Source: Plasmodiophora brassicae
Taxonomy: Eukaryota > Endomyxa > Phytomyxea > Plasmodiophorida > Plasmodiophoridae
DNA length: 64,000 nucleotides
Reading direction: 5' to 3'
NCBI GenBank assembly: GCA_039704465.1
Contig: JASFAU010000020.1
Location: forward strand, 372,001 to 436,000
Position 1 is the stretch's first letter; each line of letters begins with the position of its first letter. A model generated the notes under the pieces. That model did not search any database, was not told the DNA's origin, and worked only from the letters and a program-made list of their open reading frames with translations. Made by a program: the position numbers and the translations under genes. Below are positions 23,561 to 34,018 of this stretch, one piece after another.

Positions 23561-24604
23561 CTACATGTATTGTAGGAAGGCGTTGACGGCGGACAGCGCC
23601 TCGTCGCCGTCCTGCCACGGAACGACCCTGGCCCGGACGCGCGTCTTCGCCAGGTGGTCCAGCAGCGGGTACCCTTTCCGGGCCAGCACCACGTCCCTGT
23701 CCCTGTTGTGCCGTCGTCAGGGCACACGACCTTGCGGTGGTGACGTCGACGTACCCTAAACCGATGCACGGGCATAGGTCGCCCCGGCCGTCGCCGACGT
23801 AGATGCATTGTAGGTCCCGTTGCGCCGATCGCATCGTCTGTCGTCGTACCAATCAACGTCAGCGCGAGTTCGTAGCGCAACGCCGGCCCCATCGTACGCA
23901 CACGAAGGATCGCTTGGAGTTGGCCGCCCTGAGAACACGCGCCATGTCAGCCCCGATGAACGGCAACCCGACAACGAATGTGGGCACCTTGCAGAGCTGC
24001 GGTGGGCACAGGTCGCAGTAGTGTGGCGACTCGGCCGCCTGATGCGGACGAACGTGGAGGCGGCCTGGCGCGGGTCTCGTCCGTTAGCGATCGGTGGGGC
24101 CTCGTCCAGCCGCCAGACCGACCTTCGCCGTCGAACTCGGCCGGGTTCGTGATTATCGCCCGGAAGTACTTGGACAGGTCGTGCTTGGCCAGGATGCACT
24201 GGATGAATTCCGTGTTGGAATCGGACAGGATGATCTGCTCAGCGCCCGCCCCGTGCAACGTCTTGATCTGTGTGCCCATCGCGTCGATAAACGGTCCAGC
24301 GGCGGGAAACGTTTCGCTCCGTTTCGCTCACCGTCTCGATCATGCCCTGGTGGATCGGGATGCCTTGCATGGTCTCCAGCAGGGTGTCGCGCGTCACGCC
24401 GTACTCGGCGAACAGCCGTCGCAGAGCGTCCTGGACGCGGTCGGTCCAGACCGGGAACTGCTCGGTGCGCTTCAGGTCGTCGACCAGGCCGGGCGCCAGC
24501 GCCTTGAAGATCCACGTGTCCGTGTTCTCGTCGATCAGCGACCAGTCGAAATCCCACACGACGAGCAGCGGCGGCGGCGGCGGCGGCACCGTGCTCGCCG
24601 ACAT
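23561..24604 (-). CDS. PHOSPHO1/2-type HAD phosphatase
   Basis: Six exons (24332-24604, 24123-24267, 23988-24064, 23902-23928, 23755-23837, 23561-23696) encode 246 residues, the normal length for this family. HAD motif I is WDFDWS with nucleophile Asp18 and Asp20. Motif II is ILSDSNTEF. Then come NPAEFDGEG-RL, a CDLCPPQLCK block and motif IV YVGDGRGDLCP, and finally DVVLARKGYPL. All are characteristic of PHOSPHO phosphatases, which hydrolyse phosphoethanolamine/phosphocholine or pyridoxal phosphate; substrate here cannot be told from sequence. One exon is only 27 nt. The N-terminus has a Pro run. The gene converges with the TMEM151-like gene and diverges from the secreted protein at 24762. 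Confidence 0.92.
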
Positions 24605-24761
24605 CGTTCGCTTGGCTGGCTCCACCGCTGTGACGGGAGGTGTGCCCGGGTCAGGCAGATACGCGCGCGACTTGGATGCACACGCAGATCAGGTTGACCC
24701 GTCGCGTTCGTCCGTCATTATCAGAACGGCGCGTTGGCACGAACGACGACGGCGCGAGAGA

Positions 24762-25292
24762 ATGGGGTCGCTACAGCTGCTGTTATGTATTGTCGTATCC
24801 GCACTCGCGGTGGTGCTGAGCGCGAGCGCTGGGGATCCCGGGGAGATCACGGCGACGCCCGAGTGCATGGTGATGCTGGCCAGGCTGAAGCACTGGTACG
24901 CCGAGGAGACGGGGTCGTGGGTCGGCTGGGCGAAGAGCTGGGCGAAGCGGACGGACGCCGAAGTGGCGTTCCGCAACTCCCGGTACGATCGGCGATGCAA
25001 CCCAGGCAACCAGATGCTGGCGCTGATCAAGCGCGGGCCAGGCAGCGACGCCGAGCGCGCGTTTCTGGAGAAGCTCGGCAAGGTCTACGAACGGGACCAG
25101 AAGGAGCGCGACGCGGAAGACGCCGCCGACCCCGATAACAAGGAGCGTCGCCAGAAGGCCGACCGCGCGTTCCTCCGTACCGTGCCACACGTGACACGCG
25201 TCGTCACTACTGCTGACGCGCGTCGTCACTGCGCGCCCTGTCTCCTGCTTCTTCCGGCGATATCAGCAGCGCTGGCGATCGTCGCTTTGTAA
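24762..25292 (+). CDS. Small secreted protein, probable GPI anchor
   Basis: 176 residues from the ATG at 24762, single exon. Residues 1-23 form a signal peptide (LLLCIVVSALAVVLSASAG). The middle is helical and charged with few cysteines (Glu/Lys/Arg rich, VYERDQKERDAED). The last 18 residues are hydrophobic (CLLLLPAISAALAIVAL), fitting a GPI-attachment signal. I do not recognise a family. The layout (signal peptide, small domain, C-terminal hydrophobic tail) is that of a surface protein of a protist. It is divergently oriented from the phosphatase with 157 bp between start codons. Confidence 0.6.
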   Translation: MGSLQLLLCIVVSALAVVLSASAGDPGEITATPECMVMLARLKHWYAEETGSWVGWAKSWAKRTDAEVAFRNSRYDRRCNPGNQMLALIKRGPGSDAERAFLEKLGKVYERDQKERDAEDAADPDNKERRQKADRAFLRTVPHVTRVVTTADARRHCAPCLLLLPAISAALAIVAL

Positions 25293-25561
25293 TTAAACAA
25301 CGTCGTCGTCGCTGGCGAATGACCACCGGACCCGTGAGCTGCGCCGTTAGAGTGGCAGTGGCGGCCTGTGCAGTTGCCAATGGAGCGCTGCAGTTCGACT
25401 GCGCCCCACTGGAGAGCTACAGCGGGACCAGCGGAGCTGCACGTAGCGTCGCAGTGCAGCCGCCCACTGGGGAGCTGCACGCCACGCCGATAATTGCGTG
25501 GGCGGTGTGTGGCGAATGTCGTCGTCGTGGTCGCGGCGCGGCGGACGCGGCCGTGGGCATC

Positions 25562-27391
25562 ATGGCGGGCGCGGGCCGTCGCCGAAGCCGACGTAAGGAC
25601 GCGCGCTGGACGACGTCCCGTACCACCGGTAGGTAGCTGACCTGGAACGTTTGCGCAGACGGAAAACATCGATCGTGGTGCGTTCGTCACCTCTCCCGGC
25701 CTTGGTTGTTGCATCCAGTCACGTTGTGGTTCGCTTCGATCCGTCTTGTAGATATCTGGGTTTCGTGAGCGTCCGTTCCTGGGCGATCTGGGCAAGATGC
25801 TTAGCAGCCGCACGAAACGAGCGATTCGATGGGTGTCCAGCGAGATCGTGTCGGACCATTCGGTCATCCTGTACGTGTGTCGTCGTCCACCTGCGTAACC
25901 CGCTGCTCAGTGCCAAGTGCGCGTTTCATCAGGACGTTCGACAGCATCGCTGATGCGTCCGACATTCTCCGGCAGCGGGACCTGGCGCTGGGCGGGTTGC
26001 GGCTGGTGGCGACGCTGCGGCCGAACATCAGGGTAACGCCACCGCAGCAGCAGACCCTGTTGCAGTACGTCGGCAGCAAGTTCCAGCATCACCCGGCCGC
26101 CATGCTCGACCTGGGTGGCGCGTTGCAGGCGCTGACGCCGCACATCCCCGAGGCCGACTTCAACGACAAGGGCTTCGTCGACGCCATCTGCGAGATCATT
26201 GCCGGCAATTGCCGGCAGGTCACCTCGGTGCGCCTGGACGGGAACAGCATCCGGTCGCTGGCCGCCTTTGACGGTCTGTTCGACGCGGCCCCAATGCTGG
26301 TCAACCTGTCGCTGGCCGACAACAAGCTCGGTACGCTGTACTGTCTGCGCTGGCGTCCGCATGTCTGACCCCGCGTCCACACAGAGTCTGTCGACGAGCT
26401 CGATTTCCTATCCGGGTACGCTGGTCAGCTGGGCGAAATCGTGCTGTCAGGTACGGGAACATCGTGCGCGTTCGTCTGGTCGCGTCCTGACACGGCCGCC
26501 GCCCGTTCAGGCAACCCGCTGCCGACGATGTCGGCCGCGATCCAGTCGCATCTGGTCAAGATGAAGTTCACGTCGTTGCGGCTGATCAACGGCATTCCCG
26601 CACAACAACTGATCCAGTTCGGTGTCCAGAGGGCGGTCACCAAGCTCCCGCACCTCATGGGGTCATCGTTCGAGCCGCCTCAGATTGAGCCCCTGGCCAG
26701 GTTCGCGTGGCCGTTGTCCTTGACAGCAGCGCGCTAATCGTTGTTGCAGGTCCATTATTGTCAAGTTCTTTGAGAGCCATGGCGATGCCTTGTACCAGTT
26801 CTACGCCGACGGTGCCCACTTCTCGCTGACCGTCGACGATGTGGGCCTTCGCAGCAGGTACACGCCCAGCAGGAACCTGGCCAAACTGTCCGGCTGGGGT
26901 GCTCGACAGCAAGCCCTGAAACGCGGCAAGGTCGACGTCGCCGCGGCCTTGAAAGCGCTTCCCACAATGCACTACATGCTGTCAACCGTACGTGATCGTT
27001 ACCTGTCGATTCCCAGCCTGACAACGTCGCGCCGCAGTTCATCGCCGATGTGACGGCCTTGTCGGAACAAGTCCTCGTGATCATCGTTAACGGCCAGTTC
27101 CAAGAGACCGCGGGTTCGTCGTCATCGACGCGCGACTTCACCCGTGTCCTGACGATGACGTTGACGCCCGGCGGCTGGTTGATCGCGAACGACCACCTGC
27201 ACGTGTCCATCGCTGCCGAGGACCGATCCAAGGCGCCGTTACCGCCGTCCCAGCTCATGGTCGTGCAACTCGCGCAGCACAGCCGCTGCGACCCGGAATC
27301 GGCGTACCACGCCCTGGTCGCTGGCGCTGGCAATCCTGAAACCGCTCTGCGCCTGATCCAGTCCGGAGCGTTCCCCGCCCGCGTACAATGA
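25562..27391 (+). CDS. NXF1: mRNA export factor NXF (TAP/Mex67)
   Basis: Eight exons (25562-25614, 25659-25677, 25752-25870, 25933-26330, 26385-26450, 26511-26700, 26750-26987, 27038-27391) encode 478 residues. A short basic N-terminus (RRRSRRK) leads into an RRM whose first strand is TSIVISGF. The LRR domain follows (SVRLDGNSIRSL; LVNLSLADNKLESV; GEIVLSGNPLP). Next is the NTF2-like domain (FFESHGDALYQFYADGAHFSL; VLVIIVNGQFQ; TPGGWLIANDHLHV), where NXT1/p15 would bind. The end is a UBA domain (CDPESAYHALVAGAGNPETAL) that binds nucleoporin FG repeats. This RRM-LRR-NTF2-UBA order is diagnostic. The first two exons (53 and 19 nt) are the least certain; their introns are 44 and 74 nt, but the join is phase-consistent and completes the RRM. 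Confidence 0.88.
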
Positions 27392-27641
27392 CGTCCAGGA
27401 TATTGTACACACGGAAACCTACATGCGACGCAACGGTGCACGCTTTGATATCGCGAAGAAACCTGCTGCTGCTGCTGCTGCTGGAACGCGGTCGCAGGCG
27501 GTGATCTCAGTAGCAACATCGGGCACTCAGAGCCACCGATCGGGTTCCAATCTGACGCCTGCCCCAAAGTCCTCCTGTCGGTAAGCACGCTCTGGTGGGT
27601 CGGCGGGCGGACAGCAGGGAATGTCCAATTGTGCTGTATGG

Positions 27642-28660
27642 CTATCCGGAGACGACGGAATGCACGGCGAAGCAGAGGAAGAGGACGCCGCCGACGAGAT
27701 GGACGGTTCGTTCCGAGATGCGCTGCGCCAGCAGCTTCCCTGCTCTCCCAATCAGCACTGGGCCGCTGCCGCTGCAACAAGGAGCGACCGACCTCCGACC
27801 ACGGCGACCAGCGTGCACAAGGCGTGCCCGACGATGCCGCCCATGACGACCCCGGTTGGGTCCGAATCCGCCGCCATCACGATCGTGGCAATCTGCGACC
27901 GGTCGCCCCATTCCGCCAGAAACCTACGCCGGGACACGTCAGCGCCGCAGCGACCCGAGGGAACACAGACAGCGGACGTCATGGTGAACGCCTGGATGAA
28001 CGCCTCCGACTTGAACACGGCGGCGAACATTCGCGGGCCTGCGCGTCTCGGGTTCCCTTTCTCGACGTCGGCGTCGGCATCGGCCATCTCGATGTCGGAC
28101 TCGCCCTCGTACTCGCTGCGCTTCGAGTCGACGAGCTCGGCCTCGGTCTGCTCCAGCTCATTGCTGGCCTCGTTCGGGTCCATCTCCAGGGCATCCTTCA
28201 GCAGCTTGACGCCGAACCCGGCGAACAGCAGGACCGCCCCATAATGCGTGTACACTTTCGGGAGAATGGCGGGGAGCGCCGAACCCTGAGCGGGGGCGTC
28301 AGGGAGACCCCACCGAACGCGCATTGCAATCGGGCGCAAACGCACCACGGCTGCAGACAGGACCGTCATGACAATCAGGGCGGCAATGGCGCCGGCGAAC
28401 ACGACCTGCCGGCCGTGACGCATGGACAGGATCGCGGCGATGAAGAACGTCTTATCGCCGACCTCGGACGACACGACCATGGAGAACGACGCCACCACCG
28501 CCTGGAGCGTCGCGACCGGCGACACAGCCGCCAGCGATTCCGCAGCCGCAACCTGCACAGACATTGTTGAGCGGCGCGCGGAGTCGACCGCGCAGTCGGC
28601 ACGCACCGTGAACGACGACATGATCAGCGGCGCGCCGAGCGTCCACGCTCTCCGGGTCAT
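27642..28660 (-). CDS. GDT1: GDT1/TMEM165 family cation transporter
   Basis: Five exons (28607-28660, 28346-28552, 27978-28285, 27793-27923, 27642-27739) encode 265 residues. Both diagnostic UPF0016 motifs are present: E-V-G-D-K-T at residues 48-53 and E-W-G-D-R-S at 194-199, each at the start of a three-helix repeat. Family members exchange Ca2+/Mn2+ for H+ in the Golgi and support glycosylation; an N-terminal signal-like segment fits a Golgi location. The central loop is acidic (DIEMADADADVEKG). Introns 1-3 (54, 60, 54 nt) are in frame, so an uncorrected ORF would wrongly include about 56 extra residues. The start is the ATG at 28660; the frame upstream has only GTG. Confidence 0.92.
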
Positions 28661-28989
28661 CGCACAAAATATAACGATCGCCGCCGTGGCCGTCCCCGTC
28701 TCCTCACACCAAGCGGCGTTCGCACGGGGATGCGCTGTGCGCCGCGAGGTCGCCGTGTATGCGTAGTCCACACCAGGTGTGCGTCCCGTGCTGTTGTCTC
28801 AGGCCCCAACTGACCTGTCCGGGTGTAGCGGCCCGTCAACTGAGGTGCAGTCAACGTTTTTGCGAACTACCTACACGACGGGGGCGCGATGTTTTGGGGA
28901 CGCGACGACGTTGCCGTTGGGGGGTTGCGTCCGCGCGCGCTCGCTCCTCATTACTGTCCGGCGTGGCAGTTGTCAACGGGCGGTCGAGG

Positions 28990-30315
28990 ATGCTGAGAAC
29001 GCGGGTCCTGTGGTTGGTGGCGCGCCGGGCGGTGCCGCCGGCGCGGCAGCGATGGGCGGGCACGCGTCCGGTGGGTGGGTCGGTGTCGCGGATCAGCGAG
29101 TTCATGATGCGGCGGCGGGCGGTGACGCTGAGGGCGCGCCCCGTCGAGTACAGCGTGGCGACCGTGTTCGGGCATCTGAGTTTCGTGCTGCTGGCGGCGT
29201 CGTACGGGTTCACCGATATTCTCGACCTGCGCCTCATGGCCGTGGCCGCCGGCGTCTGCACGCTGGCGTTCAACTACTGGCACCCGCACGGGATACCGCT
29301 CTGGATGCCGTTCCGGTGGAACCTGCTCTTCATCATCACGAACGGCATCCAGATCGTGCACCTGCTGACCGAGGCGAGGCGCGCTAGGTCCATGTCGTCT
29401 CAGCAGCTGGCCGTCTTCGAGCAAGTGTTCCAACCGGTGCGGCACGCGCGGCGGCGCCCTCCCTGAATGACGTTCATGTCCGGCAGGCCGGGTTGTCGCT
29501 GGTCGATTTCTGGAAACTCGTCAGCGTCGCGAACGTGATCCAGGTCTCGGAAGGCGCCCATTTATGCTACGAGGGGGCGTTCAACCCGAATGTACGCCGA
29601 CCTGTGCCATCTGGCGCCGCGCTGTGTGTTAACGTTTGCCCTCAATAGGTGCTGTTAGTCGTCGGTCGGTCGCCCCGAACCACATGACCGGATCCGGGGA
29701 CATGCATTCGCTCTGACAACGGCCTGTTCCGCAGATGGGAAGGCGGAGGTCGTGATCCGAGGGACGAAGGTCTACGAGTTGCACGCGGGGCAGTTCATCG
29801 GCGAGATGGGCATCCACGTGGGCCTGCGCCTGTCGAACGCGATGAAGGCGTCGGCGACGGTGACAGCGCTGACCGAGACGACGTGCATGTCGTGGCCGCG
29901 TGGCGTCCTGATTGACCTGCTGGAGTCCAACGACGCCATCGCACGCGCCGTCCAGAGCGCCATTTCCGCCGACATCGTTCGCAAGCTGACGTCCAAGGAC
30001 GACTCGGAGATCCTGGTCGGCAAGAGCCTGCACTGGAAATGCGAAAAGCAGTACGCCATGCTGCTGGAGCGCGTCCTCGAGAAGCAGTTCATCACCGCGC
30101 ACGAACGCAACATGCTGAATCGGTACCGCATCCTTCACGACATTGACCAGGGCACCCACGTCGACGTCCTGAAACGGCTCGGGTGGACCGCCGAAGGCTA
30201 CGCCGACGGGTCCGGCGACCGCAAACCCGACAACCCGCCCGCCGCCGACCAGGACGACGAACCGTACGACAGGGGGAGCCCTTGGGAATACACGTATGGC
30301 CCCGATTATAACTAA
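28990..30315 (+). CDS. Popeye-like membrane protein with cyclic-nucleotide-binding domain
   Basis: Four exons (28990-29436, 29487-29591, 29649-29664, 29735-30315) encode 382 residues; the third exon is only 16 nt. After a basic N-terminus come three hydrophobic segments (ATVFGHLSFVLLAASYGF; RLMAVAAGVCTLAFNYW; WNLLFIITNGIQIVHLL). The soluble part starts LAVFEQVFQPAGLSLVDFWKL and has the CNBD barrel: GAHLCYEG, VLLVVDGKAEVVI, GQFIGEMG and ATVTAL. The three-helix plus CNBD layout is that of Popeye-domain proteins, which bind cAMP in animals; the phosphate-binding cassette here looks closer to a classical CNBD (F-I-G-E-M). The acidic C-terminal tail is disordered. Ligand and partner are inference; a cyclic-nucleotide phosphodiesterase gene lies 15 kb away. 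Confidence 0.82.
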
Positions 30316-30322
30316 GAATACT

Positions 30323-30911
30323 ACTCCGTTTCATCTGAAGAGTCCGATCGTGCATTGTACTCCACGATTAACGTCGTAAAGAGGCGTACCTCTATAGAAC
30401 TCTGTCTACCACTAGGCCAGAGACTTATCATTCCGGCGACATATGTCTCATGATATGGATTCGCTTCCAACCTATACCTTTTGCCAGTTGACGCCTAGAT
30501 ATCCAAAAATAGCCCACCCCTGGAGACGACTGGCCGAAATCGATCTGCTCGCCACCTGACGACGTGGTCGCCGGCAAGTTAGGCAAGAAGCGCCCTATGG
30601 AAGCGTGCATGGTCAATGGGGGTGGGAACGGCTTCAAACCTCCCCACATGTACAAAACGCACCTGCGACGACACAATATACTTTCGATCGCTATCCACTG
30701 CGACACATCTGCGCTCCGCAATGCCAAGCGAAAGATCAGCAAGGCCATGTGGGAGGACCCTATCTCTCATAGGAATGCATAGAAGGCTCTAGCTACCAAA
30801 GTGACGTCGTTCGAGCGCCAAAACCGTTAGTGTCGGCATGAATGCATGAATCGGACTCTTCTGTTGGAACGAAAAACGCCGTGGGATCGGACTCTTCAGA
30901 TGAAACGGAGT
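30323..30911. repeat. Perfect 27-bp inverted repeats bounding about 590 bp
   Basis: Bases 30323-30349 and 30885-30911 are exact reverse complements (ACTCCGTTTCATCTGAAGAG and seven more bases). A partial direct copy (ATCGGACTCTTC) lies at 30850. The first arm starts 8 bp after the stop of the Popeye-like gene. The interior is relatively AT rich with no convincing gene; short frames (30564-30782 plus, 30428-30748 minus) match nothing I know. It resembles a non-autonomous DNA transposon (MITE), although I see no clear target-site duplication. Confidence 0.5.
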
Positions 30912-31117
30912 GGTACGGCTGGTGCACCCCGGGAACAACTTCGTGCGCCAGTGGGGGCTGCAGCTCGTGCGACAGTAGAAGCTGCCGTTCGCGAGTCCGT
31001 GTGGGAGCTGCAGTTTGTGAGTCCGTGTGTGGGAGCAGCTGCCGTTTCAAAACCGTCAACCTATGACTGTAGAGCTGCAGGTTCCCAAAACGCCGTGGGC
31101 GCGTCTGTGCCCGTGCC

Positions 31118-31963
31118 ATGGCCGAGGCCGTCAATCGGGCGACGTACCCGCCGCCGCCGCCGTTCTACATCCTGTACGACCAGGACCTGTCCGTCGACTT
31201 TGATCGGTCGACGCCTCCGCCGCCTATCGACGCGCCGTTCGCCAAGTTCGGCGCTGTCCAATCGGTTGTTGACCTCGCGGTGCGTGTCGTCGCTGTCTGA
31301 CGCGAGCGCTCCGTAGAACGACTTTCTCGTTCACGACCTCGGCCCGAATGTGCCGCAGCTGTTCGAGGGAAACGAGCGCGATCACGCCCGTCAGTTGCGT
31401 ATGCTGAATCGACGGGCGGCGACGACGTATGTCGCGCTGCTGAACGCGCTCGTCGATCAGCAGTCGGAAGCCGGCGCGCGCCTCGAGGACCTCCAGCACG
31501 TCTTCATCAACATATCGCACCTGCTGAACGTCCTGCGCGCCAATCAAGTCGCCTCGCCTTTCACTCGTGCTCCTGTTCACCGTTGCCTGACGTGACCTGT
31601 CACAGGCCCGGCAATCGTTGATCGCGCTGCTGCGCCGACAGATCGCGGAACGGCGCCGCCGATGTCAGGAACTTCAGACGGAAACCAACCATGCGAGAGG
31701 TACGACGACGTGCATGGCCACGCGCTGGCGGCCAACTGATGGCGACGACCGGTCGGTGCGGTATAGGCCTACTGTCCAGGCACGGCCTGGAGTTCGATGA
31801 CAACGGCGACGTAGTCCCGTCCGCCGAACCAGGCGCGCCCGCCCTCAGTCAATCGACCCCGGAGCCGGACCAGGACCGTTCCGCAACGACGTCAACGGTG
31901 TCGCCCAAGGCCGCGCTCCTCGATCAGCTGCACCGGATCTGGCAGGGCAGGGCAGATAGGTAG
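31118..31963 (+). CDS. MED7: Mediator complex subunit 7
   Basis: Four exons (31118-31264, 31317-31547, 31606-31699, 31767-31963) encode 222 residues; introns are 52, 58 and 67 nt. The N-terminal YPPPPPFY motif is the MED7 signature. The central helices (ARQLRMLNRRAATTYVALLN; LEDLQHVFINISHLLNVLR; ANQARQSLIALLRRQIAERR) match the MED7 core, including the N-HHLLN-x-x-R-x-x-Q-A-R motif. The C-terminal 65 residues are low-complexity Ser/Pro/Asp and end in a short helix. MED7 forms the hinge of the Mediator middle module with MED21, linking activators to RNA polymerase II. Confidence 0.9.
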
Positions 31964-32089
31964 ATACATAGGTATACTCAATACACGCAGGCCAATCCGG
32001 GCTCCAGGAATAGCGCAGCGCTCCGTGGGTCCAGAAATAGGAAACGCCGCGGGCCAGTGGCGGGCGACCCGGTCGCCCAGATCGAAACG

Positions 32090-33688
32090 ATGCGTCGGTC
32101 GCTGCTGCTGGTCGGCGCCCTGGCCCTGGCCCTGGCTTCCGCGCAGCCGAACGACGACGCGGACAGGCTGGCACGGGCGTTCGCCAACGCCGGCCTGTCG
32201 ACAAAGGTACCGTCCGGCGTGGCATGCGCAGGCGGCGACCGCTGACAACCGCGTTCGTTGCTCAGAGAGACATCGCGAAGTGGGTGGATGAGCAGACCCG
32301 AACCTGGGGCAGCAACCGCACTGCTGGCGTGCGATTTTACGATGCGGTCGTGCACCTGCATCAGACCGGGGCCGACGAGCGCCTTGTCGATGCGCTGATG
32401 GCGCAGATCGGCGAGCAAGTCTGCGGACGCACGCTATGGGACATGGAAGACTTCCTGGAAGACACGCGGTTCCTGTACGTTTATCGGACGTTTCCGCTAA
32501 CGCGCCCGCCTCTGCTAACCTGTCCTGCCCAGGGACCAGTCGGAGACGCTGCAGAGGAAATTTGTCAATTCGCTGAAATTGTATTCGGCGCTCCTTCTAA
32601 GAACCAGCGCCGACCGCGACGTGAGGAGGATAGCGGGATTGTCGGAGGAGGCCCGTGTGTTCATCAAGTTTCACAGCAACGACGACTGGAAATTCGTGCC
32701 GCGCTTGCAATGGCATGACAAGGGCCAGGCGTCCAAGTTACAGGACCTGTTGCGCCAGCGTGCCCAAGGCGATGTCCACTGGATCGATCTGGACAACGAT
32801 CGTCGCCAATGGTTCCTGGCCTCCGACTTCTTCGCCGCAGTGGAATCGACCGATGACGACGACAAGGACAAAGCTCTGAACGTGATTACGCAGAACCTCT
32901 TGATTGGGGCGTACCTCGGTTTGGAGGTGATGACCATGGGCCCCCTCGAAGAGGACGTTCGCGAGACCAGCATGTTGATGAGGGCAGCGGACGATAACAA
33001 CCTGGTGCTGGTTCGCGCTATCGTAGGTGGTCTCCGCGCGAGCCCCAATGACCTGGTTCTCGCTCGGGTCCGATCCTCGGCCATGCAATCCTCGGCCATG
33101 CACTACGCGAGGACGCCCGAATGCCTGCAAATTCTGCTCAGCGCCGGCGGGAACTTGATGCTGGAGGATTCCGAGAAGCATACGGTTCTGGACGACGCGC
33201 TGGTTCGCATGCGCCAGGCCTGTATCGACCGCGATGAGCTCAAGAGGAACGAGCAATTGGATCTGGCGCGGGAGAAGGAGGCCCTGCACCAGGACCTGCG
33301 CAGGAAGGCCCTGTTTGTGCTTGGCACGCACGGCGACCCGGATATGATTTTCCATAAGGACGGCAATTCGAGGACGGCGGTCCACCTGGCGGCGATGCTG
33401 CCCGACGCCAGCGCCTGTGAGATCATGGTGGAAATCCTCAAGATTGCGTATGACTCGGAACGCATTCGGGAAGCGCTGACCTGTGTGGATTTCGAGAACA
33501 AGACGCCGCTGTCGCTGGCCGTGGAGCTGGAGGCCAATGTCATGATGGCGGTCGAGCTGGCCAGGGTGGATCGCGGCAAGCTCGCAGCGAGCATTTTGTC
33601 ATATGGCTGGTCCGTTATGAACTCGACCTGGTTCCTGGCCGTTATCGACAAGAATAAGGAGAGTCTCTCGCACTTCCTTCCCAACTAA
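32090..33688 (+). CDS. Secreted ankyrin-repeat-like protein
   Basis: Three exons (32090-32206, 32266-32474, 32533-33688) encode 493 residues. Residues 1-19 form a signal peptide (SLLLVGALALALASAQP). The N-terminal half is helical with no family I can name (AKWVDEQTRTWG; GRTLWDMEDFLEDT; ARVFIKFHSNDDWKF). The C-terminal half holds at least three degenerate ankyrin units: AMHYARTPECLQILLSAGG, TAVHLAAMLPDASACEIMVE and TPLSLAVELEANVMMAVELA. Ankyrin repeats are usually cytosolic; with a signal peptide they suggest an exported protein that may act outside the cell or in a host. That role is inference. The gene follows MED7 in the same direction. Confidence 0.6.
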
Positions 33689-34018
33689 ATATTGTATGCA
33701 TATCTGCTTCCGTTGCTCACCAGTCACCTGGTTCTATCGCACCCTACCTAGTCCTGTCGAGATGCCGCCAACGGACCCGTTCCCAATTTGGTCCTTGCGT
33801 GTTGAGGTGCCCAGGTCCACGACGCCGTCGTCGGGTTAGTTGGACCCCTCCGAAACAGGGCAACTCTGCTTCCGATGCTCAAAGTGACTATACTTGCCTT
33901 GTTTCACTTCTCCAAATCGTGTGAGTCCCCATGCAGTGTGAGTCAGTTCGTCATGAGTCAACAGGGACACCCGGGTCGAGCAGTCAGATATCACGTCAGC
34001 CATAACGTTATCTGAACT
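33689..34018. other. Intergenic region
   Basis: No reading frame of note apart from a 63-codon minus-strand frame (33836-34027) without similarity. It likely holds the terminator of the ankyrin-like gene and the promoter of the mucin-like gene. Confidence 0.5.
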
